From Terriglobia bacterium (GTDB taxonomy: Bacteria; Acidobacteriota; Terriglobia; Terriglobales; Acidobacteriaceae): a stretch of 33,505 nucleotides of DNA. A program made the translations under genes and the position numbers. Below are positions 26,545-33,505 of this stretch, piece by piece. The notes beneath the pieces are model-generated. The model did not search any database. It was not told where the DNA came from and worked only from the letters and a program-made list of their open reading frames with translations. How positions within the stretch are numbered: position 1 is the first letter of the stretch; every line of letters starts with the position of its first letter. The stretch is from NCBI GenBank assembly GCA_021323935.1, contig JAJPJZ010000185.1, positions 1 through 33,505 on the forward strand. Direction: 5' to 3'.

Positions 26545-28605
26545 ATGAAGCTGCTCCCTTCATGGTTGCGCGAATTCGTCGATGTGCCGGCTGACGACCA
26601 GGCGCTTGCGCGCGACCTGACGCGCGCAGGCATCAACATCGAAGGGATTTCCTGCGAGCGCGAGCACACCGTCTTCGAAGCCGAAATCACGACCAACCGG
26701 CCGGACGCAATGAACCATTACGGCGTGGCGCGCGAAGCCGCTGCCATTTATGACGCCGAACTGAAGGCACTGTCGGCCGAAGCGCCGCCTTCATCGGCCG
26801 CAGCCGGCCCCGGCCGCGTGAGGATTGAAATTCAAGATGCCGAAGGTTGCGCCCGCTACACTGCGCGCATCATCCGCGGCATTCGCATCGGGCCCTCGCC
26901 TGAGCACATTCGCCGCAGGCTGGAGCTGCTTGGCTCGAGTTCGATCTCGAATATCGTCGATGCCTCGAATTACACGCTGCAGGAGATGGGGCACCCTACG
27001 CACGCCTTCGATCTTGACCGGCTTGCCGGCGGCCGTATTCTGGTGCGCCGTGCGCGCAAAGGCGAAACGCTGAAGACGCTCGACGGCGTGGAGCGCAAGC
27101 TCGAGCCTGAAGACGTAGTGATTGCCGACGCCGAAAAGCCGGTAGCGCTGGCCGGCATCATGGGCGGCTCCAATTCCATGATCACGCCGGAAACCCGCAA
27201 CGTGCTGGTGGAATCGGCGTGGTTTGATCCTGCGCCGGTGCGCAGAACTGCCCGGCGGCTCGGCATGCACACTGACGCCTCACACCGCTTTGAGCGCGGC
27301 GCAGATTGGGGGGGCACTGCGCTCGCATGTGCCCGCGTTGCGAAATTGATTGTTGAAACCGGTGGCGGCGAGCTCGATGGCGATGAAATCGATGTTGTCG
27401 CGCGCCAGGTTGGCGGCGCGACCGTCAAGTTGTGGGAAAGCGAAATTCGCCGCATCCTGGGCGGCGCCATCACCGATCCTGAGGTGCCGCGAATTCTGCA
27501 GCGGCTCGGGTTCGCGGTCAAAGTCAATCTTGATGAGAGCGCCAGCTACGCCGTCAAAGTTCCAACCTGGCGGCTCGATGTTGAGCAGCAGATCGACCTG
27601 ATTGAAGAGCTGGCTCGCATCTATGGCTACGATCGTTTTCCTGACACGCTGCCGTCATTTGCCGGCGCCGTGGTTGAGCTGCCCGCTGCGAAGGCGGATT
27701 CAGTGGCACGCTCTACGCTGCTCGCCCTCGGGTACAGCGAGACAATTTCCATGAGCTTTATCTCAGCGGAAGCGGCGCGGCAGTTCAGCGCGGCCGGCCT
27801 GGCCGTGGTTCAGAACCCGGTGAACGACGAGGCTTCAGCCATGCGCACGTCTCTTGTTCCCGGAATGCTGGCCATGCTGGAACGAAATTTGAATCGCGGC
27901 AATGCGACTGCCCGGCTGTTTGAGATGGGACATGTCTTTGAACTAATCGGCGACCGCACCGATGAGCGGCCGATGCTTTGCATTGGCGCAACCGGCGATG
28001 CCATGCCGCAATCCGTCCATCAACCTGCGCGGCCTTATAGCTTTTTCGATTTGAAGGGCGACATCGAAGCGCTGCTGGGCCGCTTCGAGCTTGGGCGCGT
28101 CGAATGCGAATTGCCGGATTCATCTTCGCCCGCGGGATGGCTGCAGCCCGGCCGCTCGGCCCGAATCGTGGCTGATGGCGCGGCGCTTGGGCAATTTGGG
28201 GAAGTCAGGCCAGGCGCATTGCCGGAATTGAAAATGCGGCAGGCGGTTTACGTCGCCGAACTCAACCTGCAGCGGCTGTATGAGCGAGGCCTGCGCAAAA
28301 TCCGGTTCCAGGAGCCCTCGCGCTATCCGGCCATTGAGCGCGACTTTTCGTTTATTTTTCCCCCGTCAGTTCATTTCAACGAGGTGCGCAGCGCGATTGA
28401 CGCTGTGCGAATTCCCGAGCTGCGCGGCTTCGCGCCGATTGAAATCTTCCGCGGCGGTGCGATTACGGCAGGCGCCTATTCGCTGCTGCTGCGCGCCACG
28501 TTTCAATCGAATGAGCGCACGCTGCGCGATCAGGATGTTGCCGACTGGTCGGTTCAGATCACGGCAGCGCTGGAAAAGCTCGGCGGGACGCTGCGTTCCC
28601 AATAA
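26545..28605 (+). CDS. pheT: Phenylalanine--tRNA ligase beta subunit
   Basis: MKLLPSWLREFVDVPADDQALARDLTRAGINIEGI; B3/B4, B5 domains; C-terminal FDX-ACB (RYPAIERDFSFIFPPSVHFNEV...ERTLRDQDVADWSVQITAALEKLGGTLR). Confidence 0.97.
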   Translation: MKLLPSWLREFVDVPADDQALARDLTRAGINIEGISCEREHTVFEAEITTNRPDAMNHYGVAREAAAIYDAELKALSAEAPPSSAAAGPGRVRIEIQDAEGCARYTARIIRGIRIGPSPEHIRRRLELLGSSSISNIVDASNYTLQEMGHPTHAFDLDRLAGGRILVRRARKGETLKTLDGVERKLEPEDVVIADAEKPVALAGIMGGSNSMITPETRNVLVESAWFDPAPVRRTARRLGMHTDASHRFERGADWGGTALACARVAKLIVETGGGELDGDEIDVVARQVGGATVKLWESEIRRILGGAITDPEVPRILQRLGFAVKVNLDESASYAVKVPTWRLDVEQQIDLIEELARIYGYDRFPDTLPSFAGAVVELPAAKADSVARSTLLALGYSETISMSFISAEAARQFSAAGLAVVQNPVNDEASAMRTSLVPGMLAMLERNLNRGNATARLFEMGHVFELIGDRTDERPMLCIGATGDAMPQSVHQPARPYSFFDLKGDIEALLGRFELGRVECELPDSSSPAGWLQPGRSARIVADGAALGQFGEVRPGALPELKMRQAVYVAELNLQRLYERGLRKIRFQEPSRYPAIERDFSFIFPPSVHFNEVRSAIDAVRIPELRGFAPIEIFRGGAITAGAYSLLLRATFQSNERTLRDQDVADWSVQITAALEKLGGTLRSQ

Positions 28606-28760
28606 GAGTAGCGGACCAGAATGGCGGCAGAACCAGCAGCAGGGCGGCCGCTAGAAGCAACCAGAGGTGCGAGCGATGCGTGGAAACTCCGCTTCAAAGA
28701 GAGTCTAAATCGAAGGAAGACTCATTGCACTTTTAACCTTCTACTCTTACCTTTGCATTC

Positions 28761-30716
28761 ATGGGCCGAATCCACGTACTTTCCGAGAGCGTCGCCAACA
28801 AAATTGCGGCGGGCGAAGTGGTGGAGCGGCCTGCGTCGGTGGTCAAGGAGCTGCTCGAAAACTCGCTTGATGCGGGCGCGACCCGCATGCGCATTGCCGT
28901 GGAAGCGGGCGGCAAGCGCTTCATCCAGGTGACCGACAACGGTTGCGGCATGCTGCGCGACGATGCGCTGCTGGCGTTTGAACGCCACGCCACCTCCAAG
29001 ATCAAAGACGCCGAAGACTTGCTGAGCATTGCCACGCTCGGCTTTCGCGGTGAGGCGCTGCCTTCAATCGCATCTGTGTCGCGGCTGCACCTGGAGACGC
29101 ATGCGCCCGAGGAGCCCAGCGGAAGCGTGATTGACATCGCGGGCGGCCGCATCATCAATGTCGCCGAGGCCGGCCTTCCGCCCGGAACATCGCTGACCAT
29201 CCGCGACCTGTTTTTTAATACGCCGGCGCGGCGAAAGTTTTTGCGCTCGGAATCGACTGAACTCTCGCACATCGCGTCGCTGGTCACGCATTATTCGCTC
29301 GCCCATCCTGACAAGCATTTCGAGCTGCACTCGGCCAGCAATGCCATGCTGGTGGTGGCGCCGGTGGCGTCGCATTCGGAGCGGCTTTACCAGGTGTTCG
29401 GCCGCGAAACTCTCGACCAGCTCATCGCGGTGGCCGCCGCCATTCCGTTTGAGGCGCAACGCTCGGGCGGTTATGCGCAGGAATCTAACGTCGATGATGA
29501 CCATGAGATCGCGCCCGGCGAGCTGCGCCTGCACGGTTTTATTTCCAAGCCTGAAATTCAGAAGCTCAATCGCAATTCCATTTTTGTTTTTGTGAATGGC
29601 CGCCTGGTACGCGATCGTCTCATCCAGCACTCGCTGACCGAGGCATACCGCAATATCCTGCCGCCGACCGTCTTTCCCGTCGTGCTGCTGTTCCTGGAGA
29701 TGCCGTGTACCGAAGTCGATGCCAACGTGCATCCTTCCAAGACCGAAGTACGTTTTCGGCACCAACAGTTTGTTCATGATTTTGTGCGGGATTCGTTGCG
29801 CCAGGCGGTGATAAAGGCGCGTCCGGTGCCGCAGTTTGTGAGCGAAATTCGCGCGCGGCCAACCGCCGCACAAGCTCTCACGCCCGGCGCCATTCCGGCC
29901 GAAGCCGCGGCTGCCGGCGGAGTGGCCAATGCAGGCGACTTTGCGCTCACGGCGCCGCCGCTGCCGCCGCAAACTGCACGCCTCGGTTTTGAAGGCAGCA
30001 TTGCTATCGAAGCCAATGCGGCAGCCGCTGCTGCCAGGTTTGACCACTCGGCTGTAGTCGCGTTTCCCGCGTCCGTGGCCGACCGTGCCTGCGCGCCCGC
30101 GATCGATGATTGCGGGGCAGAGCCGGCGCCAGCTTCACTCTCAAGCCTGCGGCCGCTCGGCCAGGTGCGCGATTCATTCATCCTCGCGGTGAATGGCGAT
30201 GGCGTGTGGATTATCGATCAGCATGTGGCGCACGAACGCGTTCTGTTTGAGCGAGTGTTGCGGCAGCGCGGCGCGCGTGCGGTCGAGTCGCAGCGGCTGC
30301 TGATGCCGCTCATCATTGAGCTCACACCCGCGCAGCAGGCGGCGTTCACTGAGATCAGCGACGAGCTGCGCCTGAACGGCTTCGACGTGGAGCCTTTCGG
30401 AGCGCGAACCGTGGCCGTGAAGACTGCTCCGGCCGGAATTGAAACCGCCGATATCGAGCGCATGCTGGGCGAATTGCTCGAGCAGGTGCGTCGCGAAGAG
30501 CAGGCATTGAACATCGACGCCCTGCGCGCCCGCATCGCAGCCTCGATCGCCTGCCATGCGGCAATTAAAGTGAACACGCCGCTGGAGCAGAACAAAATGG
30601 AATGGCTGCTCGCTGAGCTCGCGAAAACCGAGTGCCCCATGTCGTGCCCGCACGGCCGCCCGGTGGTATTGCGGTATTCTTTCAAAGACATTCAACGAGC
30701 ATTCAAGCGGATCTAG
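28761..30716 (+). CDS. mutL: DNA mismatch repair endonuclease MutL
   Basis: MGRIHVLSESVANKIAAGEVVERPASVVKELLENSLDAGATRMRI; TLGFRGEALPSIASVSRL; DQHVAHERVLFERVL; SCPHGRPVVLRYSFKDIQRAFKRI. Confidence 0.97.
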   Translation: MGRIHVLSESVANKIAAGEVVERPASVVKELLENSLDAGATRMRIAVEAGGKRFIQVTDNGCGMLRDDALLAFERHATSKIKDAEDLLSIATLGFRGEALPSIASVSRLHLETHAPEEPSGSVIDIAGGRIINVAEAGLPPGTSLTIRDLFFNTPARRKFLRSESTELSHIASLVTHYSLAHPDKHFELHSASNAMLVVAPVASHSERLYQVFGRETLDQLIAVAAAIPFEAQRSGGYAQESNVDDDHEIAPGELRLHGFISKPEIQKLNRNSIFVFVNGRLVRDRLIQHSLTEAYRNILPPTVFPVVLLFLEMPCTEVDANVHPSKTEVRFRHQQFVHDFVRDSLRQAVIKARPVPQFVSEIRARPTAAQALTPGAIPAEAAAAGGVANAGDFALTAPPLPPQTARLGFEGSIAIEANAAAAAARFDHSAVVAFPASVADRACAPAIDDCGAEPAPASLSSLRPLGQVRDSFILAVNGDGVWIIDQHVAHERVLFERVLRQRGARAVESQRLLMPLIIELTPAQQAAFTEISDELRLNGFDVEPFGARTVAVKTAPAGIETADIERMLGELLEQVRREEQALNIDALRARIAASIACHAAIKVNTPLEQNKMEWLLAELAKTECPMSCPHGRPVVLRYSFKDIQRAFKRI

Positions 30717-30740
30717 GCTTTCGCGTCCGCTCGGCTGGCC

Positions 30741-31673
30741 ATGGACTATCAAGAGCTCGAAGAACTTCGCCGCAGGCGCTGGCACCAGGACGGCAACGCC
30801 GTGCGCACGCTTGAGGCCGCTCGCGGCTTCATGGATGAAGTCGGGCTCTGCGCCATGTATCCGGAACCACACCAGCAGGCGGCGCCGACCTTCATTGGCG
30901 CATGGCTCGGCCGTGGCCACAGCCTGCCGGTGGCGCGAGCTGCCTTCGCTCATCCTGAGGCTGCAGAAGCGGAAGCGATGAAGATGCGGCTGATTCGCGA
31001 GCGTGCTGCCTACGAATGGCCGCTGCACGACTCGGTGTTGCTCATTGCCACGCCCGTGTTTCCGTTTTTCTATGCGCTGGCTGCCGATCGCGGCGGACGG
31101 CAGCAGCCCACCTGGGCCGCGGGCCAGAAGCTTTCTCGCCTTGCGCGCGACGCCTGGTCAGAGTTCGAACGCGCAAAGCAGCCGCTCAGCGAGGAGCAAC
31201 TCCGCCGGCAGCTCGGCAAGGGCGTAAGTGAGGCAGCGTTGCGACGCGCATTGCATGAGCTGTGGCAGCGGCTGCGCGTCACCTTAGTCGATCGCAATGA
31301 AGAAGGCGCGATTTGGGATGCGCTTGCGCGCAGTTCGCAGCAGGCGGTCGCCCAGGGCGAGCAGCTTTCCGTTTCTGCCGCGCTTTCCGCCCTGGTGTCG
31401 CAATTCCTCGATGCCATGATCGCGGCTGAGCCGGCGCACATCGAGTCATTCTTCTCGCCGCTGGTAGGCCGCGCGAAAGTGCGCGACGCAGTCAGCGCTT
31501 TGCTGGCGGCGCGCCAGGTGTCGGCGGTCCAGGTGGGCAGCCAGAACATGCTGCAGATTACCCCCGAAAAAATTCCAATCGTGCCGCGCCCGCCGCGCGA
31601 AAGGCCGGCCGCAGGCGACCCTCGGCGGCAGCCGCTGCGCCCGCGCCGCATGCCGGGCCGCAAGCCAGCATGA
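30741..31673 (+). CDS. Uncharacterised protein, possibly AlkZ/YcaQ-related winged-helix protein
   Basis: 310 aa; ARGFMDEVGLCAMYPEPHQQAAPTFIGAWLGRG; winged-helix-like segments (PLSEEQLRRQLGKGVSEAALRRALHELWQRLRVTLVDRNEEGAIW; FFSPLVGRAKVRDAVSALLAARQVSAVQVG). Family call is by resemblance only. Confidence 0.5.
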   Translation: MDYQELEELRRRRWHQDGNAVRTLEAARGFMDEVGLCAMYPEPHQQAAPTFIGAWLGRGHSLPVARAAFAHPEAAEAEAMKMRLIRERAAYEWPLHDSVLLIATPVFPFFYALAADRGGRQQPTWAAGQKLSRLARDAWSEFERAKQPLSEEQLRRQLGKGVSEAALRRALHELWQRLRVTLVDRNEEGAIWDALARSSQQAVAQGEQLSVSAALSALVSQFLDAMIAAEPAHIESFFSPLVGRAKVRDAVSALLAARQVSAVQVGSQNMLQITPEKIPIVPRPPRERPAAGDPRRQPLRPRRMPGRKPA

Positions 31674-32359
31674 GCACAACACGCAAGCTGGTGATCGCAA
31701 TTGATGGCCCGGCGGGCGCCGGCAAGAGCACAATCGCCGCCCGCCTGGCGCAGGCGCTGGGCTACCTGAACCTTGAGAGCGGCGCAATGTATCGCGCGCT
31801 CGCGCTGAAGGCGCTGCAACGCGGAGCCTCGCTCGATGATCATGCAGCCCTGGCTGCGCTTGCCCGCGCCTCGCGTATCGAGCTCATCCCCACCTCGGAA
31901 GGCAACCAGGTCTTGCTCGATGGCGAAGACGTGTCGGCCCGGATCCGCCAGCAGGACGTCACCGACGCTGCATCGCGCGTCAGCGTGCATCCAGCAGTAC
32001 GCGAGTGGATGGTGGCGCGCCAGCGCGAGCTCGGCGCCGGCGGCGGCGTCATCATGGAAGGCCGGGACATCGGCACGGTCGTGTTCCCCGACGCCGACCT
32101 GAAAATTTTTCTTGATGCCGCACCCCATGTGCGCACCGAGCGCCGGGCGGCGCAGCATCAGCAGAAGACCGGCCTGGCGGCGGCGCGCGAGGCCATAGCT
32201 GCCGAACTGCGCGAACGCGACCGCCGCGACACGACGCGGTCGCACTCGCCCCTGGTGCCCGCCGAAGATGCCGTCATTATTGATTCGAGTGCGCTTGACA
32301 TCGAGGATGTGATCGCAAGGATTCGCGCGCTCATCGAGCAGAAGCTGCCGCCTTCATGA
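31670..32359 (+). CDS. cmk: Cytidylate kinase
   Basis: VIAIDGPAGAGKSTIAARLAQALGYLNLESGAMYRALALKAL; VIMEGRDIGTVVFPDADLKIFLDAAPHVRTERRAAQ; DRRDTTRSHSPLVPAEDAVIIDSSALDIEDV. Confidence 0.97.
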   Translation: MSTTRKLVIAIDGPAGAGKSTIAARLAQALGYLNLESGAMYRALALKALQRGASLDDHAALAALARASRIELIPTSEGNQVLLDGEDVSARIRQQDVTDAASRVSVHPAVREWMVARQRELGAGGGVIMEGRDIGTVVFPDADLKIFLDAAPHVRTERRAAQHQQKTGLAAAREAIAAELRERDRRDTTRSHSPLVPAEDAVIIDSSALDIEDVIARIRALIEQKLPPS

Positions 32360-33505
32360 CTGCGGCTTCGCAGGCACGGTGAAGGCGTTGTTCTCAACAT
32401 TGCTCTCCGGCACGCTGCCGTCGTTCACTGCGGCGGCCGTGGGATATTGCCCAATCTGGATGCGGACGGTTGCGCGGCCGTGCCCCGGCACGCGCAGCCT
32501 GGCGAATGCCTCCGAAACATTGCTGCGCACCGCGACCGGCGCTTCAGCTTCTGCACCGCCTGAATTTTCTACCGTCACCGCGACCATGTAGCCGCCGGCG
32601 ATGTTCTGGCGCGCCGAGACTGCGGCGATGGACAAATCAGGCAGGCCCTGATCGCTGTAAATCCAGGAATTAAAAAACCAGTCCAGCGGGCGATGAGCTT
32701 CGGCCTCAATCAGGTGCTCGAAATATGCGGGATCGCGATCATCCTCGGCGCGGTACTTTGCCAATGCGCGTTGCAATGCGGTATCGCCGGCGATGTCGCG
32801 CAGCATCCACCAGCAGTACATCGCCTTGGTGCGATAGTAAACGTCGTCGGTGGTGTTGATGAGCGAAGGCCCGTGCGCGCCGTTGCTGTTCGCCTGCTTT
32901 TCCGCCTCCTGCAAAACCGGTAACTGATCGCCCAGGTATTGCAGCGCCGCCGCTCGCCCGCCCTGGCGCTCGCGTTCCAGCACCTGCGCAAAATGCGCAG
33001 CGCCTTCGAAAATCCACGGTCGCGGCGACGGCAGCGATGCGTGGGTGAGCTGGTGCGCCAGCACAACTTCCGTCATCTGTGTCGCTTTTGGCGAAAGCGA
33101 ATTGGGCAGCGGCGAGAATAACGTGGCGCCGCTCTCGTAGGCTGCGAAATTTGTTTGCGGCAACTGCACCACGGCGGCATTCTGTCGCGGCGGCCCGAAC
33201 CAGTCGGCGATCATGGGCGCAACTGCGTTGGCCAGCTCGCCGTAGCTGCGGGCGCCCTCGGTGGCCGAGGTGAGGTAGTGAACGCGAAATTGCGGCAGCG
33301 GGTCGATCGTCTCGAAGGGCGCCAGCGCGAAGCTGGGCGCGGTCAGTGCCAGCGTCGGCCAGCGGAATGCGTCGCATGCATCAGCGGCCGCGCTCGCCGC
33401 GCCCACCGCGCTGGTGACAAAAGGCTCATTGGGCCGGTTGCTTTGCGGCCACGCCTGGCACAGCTTTACTTCCATCACGGCCTGCTGCTCGCGCGCGCTC
33501 CACTC
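32354..33505 (-). CDS. Gluzincin-like (M1/Peptidase_MA-like) protein with HQxxH in place of HExxH (partial, runs off right edge)
   Basis: TEVVLAHQLTHASLPSPRPWIFEGAAHFAQVLERE; C-terminal YRAEDDRDPAYFEHLIEAEAHRPLDWFFNSWIYSDQGLPDLSI as in M1-like peptidases. Frame stays open upstream of 33478 (EWSAREQQAVMEVKL). Confidence 0.8.
   Translation of the reverse strand, partial: EWSAREQQAVMEVKLCQAWPQSNRPNEPFVTSAVGAASAAADACDAFRWPTLALTAPSFALAPFETIDPLPQFRVHYLTSATEGARSYGELANAVAPMIADWFGPPRQNAAVVQLPQTNFAAYESGATLFSPLPNSLSPKATQMTEVVLAHQLTHASLPSPRPWIFEGAAHFAQVLERERQGGRAAALQYLGDQLPVLQEAEKQANSNGAHGPSLINTTDDVYYRTKAMYCWWMLRDIAGDTALQRALAKYRAEDDRDPAYFEHLIEAEAHRPLDWFFNSWIYSDQGLPDLSIAAVSARQNIAGGYMVAVTVENSGGAEAEAPVAVRSNVSEAFARLRVPGHGRATVRIQIGQYPTAAAVNDGSVPESNVENNAFTVPAKPQS

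Noticed and set aside
28621-28760. Small ORF 28621..28932 and GAGTCT/AGACTC inverted repeat between pheT and mutL
   Set aside because: ORF overlaps mutL out of frame with no motif; the 6-bp repeat is too short to support alone.
29064-30047. 327-aa and neighbouring minus-strand ORFs antisense to mutL
   Set aside because: Shadow ORFs; Arg/His-rich, no motif, mutL unambiguous on the plus strand.
31070-32245. 391-aa minus-strand ORF across the AlkZ-like gene and cmk
   Set aside because: Antisense to two supported genes with ATGA coupling; no motif.
1-33505. CRISPR array, tRNA/rRNA, transposon or prophage genes
   Set aside because: None seen by eye; no direct-repeat/spacer periodicity apart from the short heptads at 24521-24604, and no transposase, integrase or phage proteins in the ORF list.

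Overview
GC-rich bacterial chromosomal window. It looks acidobacterial, because of an ADOP-type MacB-like permease plus a DUF5668/DUF4097-like envelope gene set; this is inference, not a database result. About 29 protein genes are supported, with little unexplained space. From the left: partial TetR regulator, large MacB/FtsX-like permease, AAA ATPase with an apparent C-terminal frameshift, M28 peptidase, molybdopterin oxidoreductase, QueD/PTPS, LCMT-like methyltransferase, RNase HI-like protein with a C-terminal extension, proline dehydrogenase. Next comes an ECF sigma / anti-sigma / B-box membrane protein / DUF4097-like operon, then beta-CASP MBL hydrolase, trpD, lipoprotein, OsmC, thioesterase, ornithine cyclodeaminase-like protein, LytTR regulator and VOC protein. 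The right part holds infC-rpmI-rplT-pheS-pheT, mutL, an AlkZ-related-like protein, cmk and a partial gluzincin-like protein. Best second-look items: an inverted array of imperfect 7-bp repeats forming a long stem between infC and rpmI, directly before an SD-less rpmI start; infC apparently starting at AUA; several genes with a -10-like hexamer 6-8 nt before the start codon and no SD (candidate leaderless mRNAs); a HExxH to HQxxH substitution in the terminal gluzincin-like protein; an RNase HI fused to a DUF104-like tail; and convergent genes sharing stop-codon bases. No CRISPR, rRNA, tRNA, transposase or prophage gene was seen. No clearly new multi-gene defence or biosynthetic system was found.
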